Part shown: positions 13,201 to 23,250 of the stretch, in pieces
Numbering within the stretch: the first letter of the stretch is position 1
Layout of the letters: each line of letters starts with the position of its first letter
DNA from: Sphaeramia orbicularis
Taxonomy: Eukaryota; Chordata; Actinopteri; Kurtiformes; Apogonidae
Reading direction: 5' to 3'
Assembly: GCF_902148855.1 (NCBI RefSeq)
Contig: NC_043957.1
Coordinates: forward strand, 52,571,788 to 52,635,787
Length of the DNA stretch: 64,000 nucleotides
Notes under the pieces: generated by a model
The model's database searches: none
What the model was told of the DNA's origin: nothing
The model's input: only the letters and a program-made list of their open reading frames with translations
Translations under genes and position numbers: made by a program

Positions 13201-16200
13201 ATCTACGCATTAACCCTGACCATTGACTGTAGTACTACAGGATACACTAATAGAAACAATAATCTGACTGATATCAAACTGACATTTAACATAAAACCAA
13301 GAAAATATATCCACTTTGCAGATCCTACACTTTAATGTAGCATCTTTTATAGACAGGTTATCTTTATTTTAAACATTCAGTTAGTATTCTTTTAGCCAAG
13401 TAGAAGTAACACACCAAAAAAATCTACTTCCTTTGTGTTGTGTCAGCTATCTCTGATGGTGGCAGATGTTGTTGAGGTGATGGACCAGAACCGTTTTACC
13501 CTCAGTATCAGTAGAACTTGGCTCTGATCACAACTGGAAAATCAATAAAAAATTCTGTCTAGAGTTCTCTAAACTTTTACTGCTGGTTTGATCCTCATTT
13601 CCAAATTCATTATTCATTAATTTAATATTTATTAGGTTAAATTCGACTTAAGGCTTGATTTCTTCAGTTATCTACATGTTCATTCAGGATGGTGTAGAAA
13701 AAAAAACAAAAAAACAAAAACAATTTCCAGAAAGTTAAACGCCCTTTTCCTGCTCCAAACTCCCTCCATTATATTGACCTGAAAAACCCTCTTAGTCAAC
13801 CTTTTCTTTGTTCTTATGTTTTGAAGTTGATAATGTTTCAGGTGCCCAATGTGGGATTTTTTTTTGTCTCCACATCATCATAAATTGAGCATGATTTAAA
13901 AAAAAAAAAGTTTGTGTAAGCCACACTTGAATCCATAATGCCTTTAAGTGACAAATGGAAAATCTTCAGTGTCCGATTACATGGTTCAATGCTGTGATGG
14001 AAATATAATTAAAGAAACTAACTGATGGTTATCTTAGCCTGTATCTGATTGGACAAATAGTGTTAATGGATGGCTTGTGTACATAAAATTATTTTTTCAT
14101 ATTCATCACCTTTCTGGCAGTCTTTTGTGATCTGTTTATCATACATGCTAATATCATGATGGCAATGAAAATGTCAGCTTTACCTTTAGGTTATTCCAAT
14201 ATGTTCTAACCTAAATAATGAAGACCTATTAGGAATTATAAGTTTAAACACTAGTGATGAATGACCTTATTAATTATCAACTGCAGGAAAAGCAGTAAAT
14301 GATGAATAATGAAAAAAATATTTTATGTACACAATCCATCAATTAAGACTTATTTCTAAGTGGCAAGAATGAGTGAAGTACAAGAATAATGTAGTATTTT
14401 ATAGTACCATTTGACCAAAGCTATTTTGTTTGGCCTAATGGCTTTTTATGTAGTTGTTTAATTTAGCTACTACCTGCTTAACATGGCTTTATTTCTAACT
14501 ATTTTTAACTGTACACAAACTTTTCTTTTTTTAGAGTACAGGGTGTGTAAATAGATAGGAGATAATGTGGGCTAAATGCAGTCTTAAAGTGAAAGTTTAC
14601 CTTAAAATAAGGCACACTTGTTTTATTATATTAAAGTAGAAGACTTATGATTTTGCATGACCTTGGTATGTGCTGTTGGAATGTTTGACATCTGGGTGGT
14701 CTACCTGTGTGTGACAGTGAATCATACTGGAAAGTCCCTGGCAGTAGCAGCATATGGTCCATTGGATTAAGGTATTACGCAGTGATGCAGGTGACTGAGA
14801 AAGCCTCCTCTAATCGCTGATCTGCTAATTGATTACCCAGCCAGTGGCTCTAACCCTGGACACCAAAATGGCAGCAACTTAAAACCTCCAATCCTATTGC
14901 AGCGTGTCATCCTCCAACGTGACCACTCACAGTTGTATATACAACACACAAACAAACCTCTTTGAGTTGGATGTAGCTCTACATCCATCACTGGGTTACT
15001 GGACTACATCACTAGGGCAAGAGACCAGAGCTCATTATGAATTATTAAGAGAGCTCATTATGAATTATTAATCATGTGTATTAGTCACCTCCTTAATGTT
15101 GCAGTGCTTATAAGCAATAACTGGTATTGATCCGATGCTTGCCCCATTAATCAGCTCATATCAGTGGTTTATGGGCTCAACACACACACACACACACACA
15201 CACACACAGCCCACCTGTGCATCCTACTTGATGTTTTGACCAAATGTCATTTTAATCAAAGGTTGGACCCTGAAGTCTGACAGTACAGGTATAACACACA
15301 TTTACCTCTAAGAGTAGGACTTCAGAAACAGCACCCATGAGCAAATAACTTCCCCTGCCAGATCTCTGAATTTTTCGGACTTTGTTGTTTACTTTTTTTC
15401 TGTGAGGTGCAGGTGCAGGATGGAAACATTAACCGGGCACTTTAAAGTAAATGGTAAATGCACATATATAGCACTTTTCCACACCTTCATGGTGCCCAAA
15501 GCGCTTCACAAAGCCTCACATTCAACCATTCGCACACACACCAATGAGCAGCTGCCGCTATGCAAGGCACTGCCAGGCCCTACTGGGAGCAATTTAGGCT
15601 TCAGTGTCTTGCCCAAGGACACTCCGACATGTGGACAGTGTGAGCCAGGATTCGAACCGCCGACGCTTCAGTCATTGGACTCTACCACAGCCACCCACAT
15701 AAAGAATGAAGTGTCCACTTTGAGAGAGCCATTAAATCAGTTCAGGGTTCCTATTCAATGTTGTGCATCACATAGTTCATTTCCTTGTGAGTTTGTGCAC
15801 CTTTACAGTATCAGTTTCATGTGGAAATGTCTTTGTCAAGAAAAACACAAAACAGACACATGTTGGCAATTCAAAATATAACAGAATATCAATGACATTA
15901 ATACATGCTAAACTGCCTTCAGATATTAACTGTCCTATAGATTTTCTTATTTAATATTACAATGGTCGACATCCAGAATAAAAATAGTGGAACTTCACTA
16001 TATGTTTGTGACAGCACCAAGTAAAGTTAAGTCTTAGCGTGACCCTGTGACACAGCTTATGTTCCCAGTGTGGAAAAGATCAGTGACCAGTTCATTCAAG
16101 AGTCTCACATTTGGAGACTCACAAATCTGACATTAAAATGTTTTTTTCTTCTTTTCATGTACTGTATAAAATGTGTATTTATTATATATATTATATATGC

Positions 16201-16894
16201 TGCATAAAATTAACTGTCACAATATTTCCGCTCAGGATTAATACATTCACGTTTTTTTTTAACAACATCTCACCTAAATGTCTGATTTAATCTCTATGTG
16301 GCACAGTTAAAAACACCTGTTGGAGCTAGAATTCCTTATTACCCGTCAGAGCTAAATAAGTAAATAAAGAAGGGGCTGAGATGGAAATGGGTAGAGTAGT
16401 GCCTCAGGAAGAAGACAATTAGGAGCTGTTAAAGAAATTAATTTGGTAATTAAATGTGACCACTGGAGCTGTATTTTGATGTCATGTCACCCTATGAGGC
16501 TCAGGTACTTTGAGTGCATGGCAAATAAGATATTAAATAGATAAAAGAATCAACTAATAGGGAGGGAGAGTGTGTGTGGGTGTGTGTGGGGAGGAGGGGG
16601 AGGAGGGGGGGTAGTAATCTCACCTTTGGGGAATGGGTTCGGTTGAATCACGTAGAGAAACGCATGTACCATATGGAAGAGGATCCCTACGGGCCCCGGC
16701 TCGTAGTAGGCATGGGTGTCATAAACGGCAGCTGGTACAAAACCAAAGTCCAGCGGCTCCACCGGTGGAGGGGTTCTCTGCCTGCGGGAGTCCGCCCGGA
16801 CCTCCGCCGGGGCTCCGCTCCTCTCATCCGCCTGCAGCTCGTCGCCTGTCGCCGCCCAGCAGAGCAGCAGGACGAGCCAACTCGTCCACAACAT
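1262..16894 (-). CDS. prom1: prominin-1, N-terminal six coding exons (gene continues off the left edge)
   Basis: Pentaspan cholesterol-binding glycoprotein of membrane protrusions and photoreceptor disc rims. Coding exons, in gene order: 16624-16894, 8148-8209, 6229-6434, 2123-2243, 1452-1515, 1262-1351. All have AG/GT borders and phases 1, 0, 2, 0, 1, 1, giving 271 codons. The start ATG at 16894 opens a signal peptide (MLWTSWLVLLLCWAATG). Family marks: the PGPVGILFHMVHAFLYVIQP block in exon 1; YYEAG and the first membrane segment from about residue 118; a Cys-rich cytoplasmic loop (CFCVCRCCENCGGEMHQRQ); a second membrane segment across exons 3/4; then the start of the first large extracellular loop (RDLRTFANNTP, LTAQYATAKNKV, LGGRIHSQLEK). 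Human PROM1 aligns residue by residue from memory. The downstream exons lie before position 1. The a/b paralogue cannot be decided here. No break seen. Confidence 0.95.
2244..6228. other. prom1 intron 3
   Basis: Holds a short tail fragment of the SINE family that is fuller at 15440-15705 ('ttatatagcgcttttcta', about 2990-3020). Three 'tgtagggtaaa' motifs lie between 3395 and 3635, of unknown meaning. A hAT element is at 5608-6198. The rest is AT-rich and shows no gene. Confidence 0.5.
5608..6198. mobile_element. non-autonomous hAT element with 8-bp target duplication
   Basis: Ends CAGTGgTTcccAACCTT and its imperfect inverted copy, flanked on both sides by the 8-bp duplication CTTTAAGA (5600-5607 and 6199-6206). 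The 591-bp body has no transposase frame. It sits in prom1 intron 3, ending only 30 bases from the exon 3 splice donor. The duplication is still exact, so the insertion is not very old. Confidence 0.9.
6995..8101. mobile_element. Tc1/mariner-like non-autonomous element in prom1 intron 2
   Basis: Inverted ends of about 60 bp ('ctgtgcaaaggttttagg' at left, its counterpart 'cctaaaacttttgcacag' at right) flanked by TA at 6993-6994 and 8102-8103. The interior has no transposase. A strong small hairpin lies inside at 7123-7184. The right end stops 46 bases from prom1 exon 2. Confidence 0.75.
7123..7184. repeat. perfect-type hairpin inside the Tc1-like element
   Basis: About 27-base arms ('actgaaacttttgttttt' and its inverse) around a loop of only a few bases. 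It looks like a fold-back made inside the element and could slow replication or sequencing. Confidence 0.7.
8294..9372. repeat. composite fish repeat ('cttaagtaaaagta' type) with a hAT-like piece inside
   Basis: The left part has the sequence 'tttacttaagtaaaagtat', common in fish genomes as I recall. The right part near 9300-9370 has the matching 'catgtaaagtaca..gtactgtgc'. Between them at 8668-8950 lies another repeat with 'ctgggtgatctggccaaaat' and its inverted 'atttggccaaa' motifs, typical of hAT derivatives. Boundaries are approximate. Confidence 0.4.
10466..10652. repeat. fold-back MITE
   Basis: Inverted halves: 'cacagccccactactcc' against 'agtagtggggctgtgc', and 'cattattggacacactga' against 'tcagtgtatctaataatg', with a short spacer. 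The whole 190 bp can fold into one hairpin. No target duplication was identified, so the family is not assigned. Confidence 0.65.
12719..12783. repeat. (TG)n microsatellite
   Basis: Long TG/TGAG dinucleotide run in prom1 intron 1. Confidence 0.95.
15181..15208. repeat. (CA)n microsatellite
   Basis: Fourteen CA units in prom1 intron 1. Confidence 0.95.
15440..15705 (-). mobile_element. tRNA-derived SINE, minus orientation
   Basis: Read on the minus strand it begins near 15700 with an A-box-like 'gtggctgtggtagag' followed by the B box 'ggttcgaatcc' (plus strand 'ggattcgaacc' at about 15649-15659). This is the layout of a tRNA-derived Pol III promoter. The body then runs to the widely shared fish tail 'atatatagcacttttcc' near 15460. 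A tail fragment of a related copy lies near 2990-3020. Confidence 0.65.
15725..15960. repeat. unclassified repeat, copy 1 (second copy at 18980-19210)
   Basis: Shares 'cagtatcagtttcatgtgg' style sequence and the run 'caattcaaaatataacagaa' with 18980-19210 in the same orientation, about 3.2 kb apart across the prom1 promoter. No coding sequence is seen and the family is not recognised. Confidence 0.6.
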
Positions 16895-17400
16895 GGCTCA
16901 GAAAAAAAGTCAAAGTTTGTACAAAAACCACTCAGAGGTAAACACGGTTCTAAAGGGAAACTCCTCAGCCCGGTCGTCCGACAGCCTCGCGGGGTGTGGA
17001 GGGGGGGGGGGGGGGGGCGGGCGGTGACGTGAGCGGACACCTGTCTCTGTCGGTGCTTATCCCCGCAGCAGAGGTGAACACGGGTCCGTGGGGGGGAAAG
17101 TTGAAGAGTTACCATCCACAGGTGGAGGCTCAGGCCGCCCTAGCTCCTGCCGGTTCCCCCGTACAGACACTCCACACACATCCTCAGGTGGGCTCCGTCG
17201 ACGCTCTGCCGGGATGTCAGCTTTCTCTCGTGCACTCACTCTCACCGGCTGGCCGCGACGCGAGGAGCCTAATCTCGCGGGCACGGAAAGCTCAAGAACG
17301 CTCGTGCACGCTGAAAGCCTGCCTGGCGCATCTGCGGCGCGCGGCGGACCTGACCCAATCCCATGTCACCTCAGAGCGTGGCATGACATGATGGACCGCT
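16640..17400 (-). promoter_or_regulatory. CpG-rich promoter/5' region of prom1
   Basis: GC- and CpG-rich block in otherwise AT-rich DNA. It covers coding exon 1 of prom1 and about 500 bp upstream of its ATG. It contains a 17-base G run on the plus strand at 17001-17017, about 110 bp upstream of the ATG. Several long open frames on both strands here are by-products of the base composition. No transcription start was mapped. Confidence 0.6.
17001..17017 (+). repeat. G17 tract upstream of prom1
   Basis: Uninterrupted run of 17 G followed by CGGGCGG, in the prom1 promoter region. It can form G-quadruplex structure on the plus strand and is prone to length change and sequencing error. Confidence 0.9.
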
Positions 17401-17613
17401 GCGTGGATAAATACTGTTTTTTTTTTGTTTTTGTTTTTTTTGCCAGTTTTACAAAGATGAAGATCTTCAGCAAATAATGACAAACTGTGTAAAGTATGTA
17501 AAATTACCAGTATTAACCCTTTCATGCATGAATTATGAGAACCTTAGTCAATATTTTTTGTCTTGAGTGTTTTTATTCCTCTTTAGGCATGAAAAAAAAC
17601 AATGCAATTGATA

Positions 17614-18226
17614 ACACTGGTCAACAACAAATTTATTGTTTAAGTTTTTTGAGCTGATTCAGGATAATTTTGGTGTGCTGAATCCAAAAATCACGTTCAT
17701 TTTGCTCAATCAGGTCAACTTTCTGAACTATGCATATTGGCTTTTTAACATTTTTGCTTACATTTATGGGCATTTTCACATCATATGATACAAAATTCTT
17801 TCATATTTCTTGCAATAAACGAGTTCTGAAAATTTTTACTTTTGCCAATTTATGATTAATGGTTTTTTTAGTATGACAGGTGAATGAAATGGCTTCGACA
17901 AGAGGATCTTGCAAAAATGAGCCTGACGTATTCTGCTACATCTGCGGTGAATACACCATTGTACCTAACAGGAATCCTGATATAAAATGATTTTTTTTCT
18001 CTTAAAACCTATTTTGGGTGAGAACTATATAAAAAAAATCAACTGATAGTCACAAAAATGTAACCAATTTTGTGAGAAGATCAAATTTTTCAAAATCAAA
18101 TTAGCAAAAAAACCTGACCTGATTGAGAAAAACAGATGTCATTTTTGGATTTAGCGGTGCAAAATGGTCCTAATTCAGTTGAAAACCTAGACAACTTGCA
18201 AAAATCATTTCTTTGTAACCCAGTGT
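17614..18226 (+). mobile_element. 0.6-kb element with Cys-rich mini-ORF, copy 1
   Basis: Ends ACACTGG and CCAGTGT with TA on each side (17612-17613, 18227-18228), so a TA-target (Tc1/mariner-style) insertion is likely. The outer ~100 bp at each end are diverged inverted copies of each other ('aatccaaaaatca' near both ends). Inside is an intact 33-codon ORF at 17889-17990 ([20 protein letters not shown]...) with C-x2-C. This copy is inserted in the TTAA element at 17517-18464. Confidence 0.75.
17889..17990 (+). CDS. 33-aa Cys-rich mini-ORF of the 0.6-kb element
   Basis: [20 protein letters not shown], then [13 protein letters not shown] and stop. One C-x2-C pair (residues 16 and 19) plus Cys8 suggests half of a zinc site. 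The same frame recurs in copy 2 (22909-23010), and copy 3 carries extra codons on the minus strand. From memory, longer predicted proteins starting like this are common in fish and arthropod assemblies, so this is probably the N-terminus left after an internal deletion. Whether it is translated is unknown. Confidence 0.4.
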   Translation: MASTRGSCKNEPDVFCYICGEYTIVPNRNPDIK

Positions 18227-18464
18227 TATTTTTTATTTATTTATTTTTATGAACCTATTTTTCATGGAGTTACAAAAATGTCCACTCAGCTGGACACCAT
18301 GCATTTAAGTTTTGAAGCAAAGAAACATTTATCAGAAAGTGATATACTGTGTGAAAACTATGGAATAAAAACATTTTTAATGGTGCTAATTGGTAAATTG
18401 CTACTATTTTCTCACATTTTATCATACTCTAATATTAGTTATTACTCATTTCATGAAGATAATA

Positions 18465-18695
18465 TCCTCATGAGACCCAGGAATTTGACAGTTTCAGCTT
18501 TTTTACATTAAAACGTTGTCTTGATTGGACTCTGCATAGTGCAACAGTTTTTTCAGATACATTTTAAAATTATTTTTATTTATTGATTGATTTTTTTAAT
18601 GGAATGTCCTTTGCAATGGACAGTATTTTTAAAGTAAAACTGTCAAACTTTTGTCCCCTACAGAGGACAAAATGCATTGCTGGGTTTCAGGAGGA
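18465..18695. mobile_element. mariner-like MITE
   Basis: Inverted ends TCCTCATGAGACCCAG and CTGGGTTTCAGGAGGA with TA at 18463-18464 and 18696-18697. The body, with 'gtcctttgca' and 'aactgtcaaacttttg', recurs at 56468-56694. Confidence 0.65.
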
Positions 18696-18711
18696 TATGC
18701 AAAAAAAACAC

Positions 18712-18930
18712 CCAAAAACTTATTTTTTTTCCAGAAAACTGTTAATTACAGTATCTATTAATATCAAAGAGGCCAAAAAGCACATCTCTCCAAAACAACT
18801 TGAAATTTTTTTCAATGTATCTAGCAACAAAATTACAAATATCAAACCAAAAGCTTTGGACATCTGGGCAGTGCCAAAATAATGCGTGGATAAATACTGA
18901 TGAAGGACACGAGGACACAAACTGCACTTA
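18712..18930 (-). mobile_element. LINE (L1-like) ORF2 C-terminal fragment
   Basis: Read on the minus strand, one frame gives HALFWHCPDVQSFWFDICNF, the H-x2-W-x-C-P...FW pattern of the C-terminal end of L1-like ORF2 proteins, followed by a hydrophobic stretch. Another frame over the same bases carries the upstream part, so the reading frame is broken. It is a short 5'- and 3'-truncated fossil. Confidence 0.6.
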
Positions 18931-18979
18931 TTCATCAGTCATTTATTTACTAGTTCTGCTGCTGCAATGGGTGCAGGGT

Positions 18980-19210
18980 TGGGAAGCATTTAAATCAGTC
19001 TGGGGTCCAAATTTTGAGGATCACATTTAATTTCCTGGGGAATTTGTTCGCCTATTCTGTATCAGTTTCATGTGGAAATGTCTTTATATAAAGAAAAAAC
19101 AAAAACACGCACATGTTCGCAATTCAAAATATAACAGAATATAACTGGCATTAATGCATTCTATATGCTTCAGATATTTATTGTCCTGTACATTTTATTT
19201 AATATTACAG
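18980..19210. repeat. unclassified repeat, copy 2
   Basis: Direct repeat of 15725-15960, with the same 'atcagtttcatgtggaaatg' and 'caattcaaaatataacagaa' blocks. Moderately diverged. Confidence 0.6.
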
Positions 19211-19736
19211 ACAAACAGAACAAAATACTGGAACTTTTCCAGATTTTGGCCACTAATAAAGACCATTCAATCAAACGTCTTGGTTGACTATAGTTTTCGT
19301 GATACAGTCTTGGGTTTAAATGTGAAATTCTATAAATTAATGAGAAAATGGGTATTTTACTCAAAGAGAGTTTGTCTCTGAGCTACTACTTCAAAACACT
19401 GTCTGTAATTAGAATACATTGACTTGACAGATTACTTCTAGTGTAAGACTTATAAATCTATAATATAAATATACATAAATCTATGTATGATACATGACAT
19501 ACTTTGTGTATCTTGAAAACGTCATTAAATGAAAATACTTGTCATTTGTTTTCCAATTCATCTTATTTAAGTACATATGACTTAGTCTATCTTACATGTG
19601 AAGCACACAATTTCCCAAAACAATGCAGACCAGTGTAATACCATATACTGTACTTATAGGCTGGCTTTACTCCTCATATTTTGGGTCTTATTTGCAGAAG
19701 TAACTACTTCAAATATGCATGAGGCAGCTAGTCATA

Positions 19737-20092
19737 CAGTTGCAGAAAAATTTATTAGATCATCAAAAACAATGGTTACGCAATCAAGTACTAACTCCTG
19801 TGTGTATCATGTGACTAAAACAGACAGAAAAGAAAACATGGAATGCCTAAAAGCACTGTTTTTGGCAGTACAATGACATAACTATTAATGTAAGAACTGA
19901 AGTGGTTTTGGTTATTATCAGGAAAACATGGAAAATGGATAGATATCAGCTCTGAAATTAAACTCTTATGAGCTATTTTTGTTGTTATCATTATATTTGT
20001 TAAAAAAAACACACCTTCAGTTGCACCAGGCATTAAAATGAACAAGAAATTGAAGAAAACAAGGGGTGGTCTAATAATTTTTTCCGCGACTG
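19737..20092. mobile_element. Tc1/mariner MITE, copy 1
   Basis: TA at 19735-19736 and 20093-20094. Inverted ends are of the type CAGTCGTGGAAAAAATTAT, degenerate at the left end of this copy. The interior matches 21507-21870 over its full length ('tgtatcatgtgactaaaaca'). No transposase. Confidence 0.8.
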
Positions 20093-20266
20093 TACAAGTT
20101 ATATGTTCACCTTTGTTAAGCTGTGATTTATAATTGGATTTCTGAGATATTTCATGAAAAATATCTGGATTTTACTTTATAAGCGCTGAGATTCCGCTCT
20201 CTTAGGAACAGAGTCATGGTGCTGCACAATTTCTGCAGCTCAGACTGAACATGTTCGTGGTCTGAA

Positions 20267-20294
<28 letters not shown>
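20267..20294. repeat. (TG)n microsatellite
   Basis: About fourteen TG units in the prom1-tapt1 spacer. Confidence 0.95.
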
Positions 20295-20297
<3 letters not shown>

Positions 20298-21506
20298 ACC
20301 ATCACACCTGCTCAGCTGAAGACTATGCCAGGCAGTGTCACAGTGTCTGTTTACCAGGAGGCTCAGACTAAAAATCACAGAGGGTCTCTGTATGAACCGG
20401 AGGCAGGTCAGTGACTGTACAAAGTGTAGGGTGAAATACAGAAGGTTTAAGTTCAAAAAGGGTAAATCCAATTCAGTTAAAAAGTAACATTAGCCTGTTA
20501 CACAAGTTGTGTAAGTCTTGGGAAATAGCTTTGAAGTCTTTGAAGTGGAAGTGCTCTATCGCTTCCTCTCTGATCTTCTCATATGTGCATTTACAGGTAA
20601 AATATGGAAGTAAAATATGTCTGCACAATAAGGGAAACACAAGTCATGTATCCGGTGGCACATATTTCATCAGAGTTAAAAAAAAAAAAAACAGCCATCC
20701 TGTGTCTGAATATGTGTGATGACAGAGTCCCTTCCAAATAACCATTCAGGGGGAACAGTGGACTGCAGTGTTTGCCCTGTGAACAGAGTCCGCACTGACT
20801 CCTTTCACTGAAACACCCGCCACTGATCTGGAGCTTTCACACACAGACACACAAACACACAACTGTGAGGCGGTGAAATCACACCACAGAAAGTCTTATA
20901 AAGCAAAATCTTGTTTTATTCTCCGTCATCCATGTAGGAGCTGTATTATGCAGATGGATCGTACATGAACAATAAAAACAATGACATCGGTTTCATACAC
21001 ATAGTATGTTTTTAGGTAGATTGAGCTCCATTCATCCACTTCAAATCATCACACTCACATTCACAACACTCACACACACAATCATGAGGCATCCACTCGT
21101 CTTTCATGGGATGTAGTTATTTCTATCGACTGTTCTCTCTTAAGGTCAGACTTAGACCCGGTTTTAATGTAATACCAGTACACATGACTTATAGAACCAA
21201 GCAGCGTTTTGCTTAAAAATAAAAACCAATGCAAAAAAAAAAATACTATGAATTTAAGAACTGAAAGAAAGACTGTAAGGTTTACATTCTTTCTTTTCTG
21301 GCTTCCATCTTTGTATGAATTAGAAAGTGGCAAGTAGAGTTAAAAGGCATTCTTGGGTCTTGAAAAATCACCAGGTATTTGTTTTAGAAAACTCTGTAGC
21401 TACATGACGGGGACGAGCAGGGATTGGATTTGTGGACATATGATGGTGTGTGTGACTCTCAGCTAGTCAAACAACATATTCAACTTCCACAGCATCTATA
21501 ACAATA

Positions 21507-21870
21507 CAGTCGTGGAAAAAATTATTAGACCATCAAGTCATCAAAAACAATGGTTATGCAACCAAGTACTAACTCCTGTGTGTATCATGTGACTAAAACA
21601 GACAGAAAAGAAAACATGGAAATTCCTAAAAGCAATGTTTTTGTCAGTACAATGCCATAGCTATTGATGTAAGAACTTAAGTGATTTTGGTTATTATCAA
21701 GAAAACATGGAAAATGGATAGATATCAGCTCAGAAATTAAACTCTCATGAGCTATTTTTGTTGTTATCATTATATTTGTCCAAACAAATGTACCTTTAGT
21801 TGTACCACGCATTAAAATGACCACGAAACTGAAGAAAACAAGGGTGGTCTAATAATTTTTTCCACGATGG
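21507..21870. mobile_element. Tc1/mariner MITE, copy 2
   Basis: Clean inverted ends CAGTCGTGGAAAAAATTAT and its complement, TA duplicated at 21505-21506 and 21871-21872. This 364-bp copy is better preserved than copy 1 and lies in the same orientation 1.8 kb away. Confidence 0.85.
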
Positions 21871-22310
21871 TAGGTGCAGAGGCATTTAGAAATAGTCTCA
21901 ATGATCAAAACTAGCAGCAAACACCTGGTTGAGAGCGGATTTTTTTTTTTTTTTTAACCTTTGCACTGCTTTCACTTCACCAGTATTCATGTAATATTTT
22001 AGTTTATGGTATGAATAATGATAAATGATGCTGAAACTGCACTGTCAAACTCCACAAAAAATCACAGACCAAGCTTCACCAAGAAATGTCATCAGATCAC
22101 AATTTCCAAAATAAAAATATGCTTGTTTTGTGGTTCCGATCACCTGCCAGCTAGTGACAAATAAAAGGAAAACTCTGATGGGAGAGGACTGTAAACATAC
22201 CCTTAAGGTCTCCACCGTAGACCACGACTATGGGAGATTTTGGACCCATGTGTTAGACAACCCTTAACATCAAAACAACAAATGTTTGAATATCTTCTGG
22301 AAGAAGTGTT

Positions 22311-22603
22311 CATATGAAGGTAGATTTTTCTTTATTATTCAATCAAAAGGAAAGTTGCCTTGACCCAAAAAATTATTTTCAATCAAAACAAACTTCACTT
22401 CAATCAAAAACAAACAACCCTTTTTAATCAAAGACACAAAGTGTTCAAATGCAATTTTTTGGGTCTTCAATATTTTTTTTTGCATTCAAACCCTTTTTTT
22501 CTTTTTTATTGAAGCTAAGTGTTTTTTGATTGAACTTTTTTTTTGTGTTAAACCAACTTTCCTTTTGACTGAATAATAAAGAAACAAAATCTACCTTCAT
22601 ATG
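22311..22603. repeat. large fold-back repeat
   Basis: About 50-bp near-perfect arms (catatgaaggtagatttt / aaatctaccttcatatg) with further imperfect pairing inward (ATCAAAA/TTTTGAT blocks), so nearly the whole 293 bp can fold. It lies directly next to the Cys-rich-ORF element at 22632. No transposase is present; it is a MITE of unassigned family. Confidence 0.75.
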
Positions 22604-22631
22604 TTCATCCTTCCAGTAGAGTTCACAGATA

Positions 22632-23250
22632 ACACTGGTCAACAACAAATTTATTGTTTAAGTTTTTTGAGCTGATTCAGGATAATTTTGGTGTGCTGAA
22701 TCCAAAAATCACATTAATTTTTCTCAATCAGGTCAACTTTCTGAACTATGCTACATATTGGCTTTTTAACATTTTTGCTTACATTTCTGGGCATTTTCAC
22801 ATCATATGATAAAAAATTATTTCATATTTCTTGCAATAAACGAGTTCTGAAGATTTTACTTTTGCCAATTTATGATTAATGGTTTTTTTAATATTACAGG
22901 TGAATGAAATGGCTTTGACTAGAAGATCTTGCAAAAATAAGCCTGACGTATTCTGCTACATCTGCGGTGAATACACCATTGTACCTAACAGGAATCCTGT
23001 TAGAAAATGATTTTTTTTCTCTTAAAACCTATTTTGGGTGAGAACTATATAAAAAAAATCAACTGATAAAGTCACAAAAATGTAATCAATTTTGTGAGAA
23101 GATCAAATTTTTCAAAATCAAATTAGCAAAAAAACCTGACTTGATTGAGAAAAACAGATGTCATTTTTGGATTTAGCGGTGCAAAATGGTCCTAATTCAG
23201 TTGAAAAAACCCAGACAACTTGCAAAAAACATTTTTTTGTAACCCAGCGT
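22632..23250 (+). mobile_element. 0.6-kb element with Cys-rich mini-ORF, copy 2
   Basis: Same orientation as copy 1 and closely similar along its length, with intact 33-codon ORF at 22909-23010 ([20 protein letters not shown]...). The left TA is present at 22630-22631. The right end is slightly decayed (CCAGCGT followed by AA). Confidence 0.75.

Larger units (their letters stand above)
8210..16623. other. prom1 intron 1
   Basis: An 8.4-kb intron without a coding exon. Beyond the repeats listed separately it holds, at about 9790-9945, a fragment with 'gaaaaggagtgggaagaag' that resembles the 3' parts of fish LINEs, and many short AT-rich or poly-A/T runs. The long stretch 10700-12700 shows only unique-looking AT-rich DNA. 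Confidence 0.5.
17517..18464. mobile_element. TTAA-target (piggyBac-like) MITE, truncated, with nested insert
   Basis: The left end CCCTTTCATGCATGAATTATG follows TTAA at 17513-17516. The body matches the complete copies at 44195-44782 and 42941-43452 ('aatgtccactcagctgga'), but is split by the element at 17614-18226. The right end is missing: homology stops at 18464, where a third element (18465-18695) begins. Confidence 0.75.

Noticed and set aside
15649-15659. A host tRNA gene suggested by the B box
   Set aside because: No cloverleaf or intact acceptor stem; the A-box half is degenerate and the unit continues into the common fish SINE tail.
15402-15881. 159-codon frame in prom1 intron 1
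   Set aside because: It reads through the reverse of a tRNA-derived SINE; the 'ggattcgaacc' B-box sequence explains it.
16574-17391. Several overlapping 75-152 codon frames on both strands around prom1 exon 1
   Set aside because: They lie in CpG-rich DNA where stops are rare, have low-complexity Gly/Arg/Pro content and no family resemblance. The minus-strand frame of prominin exon 1 explains the region.
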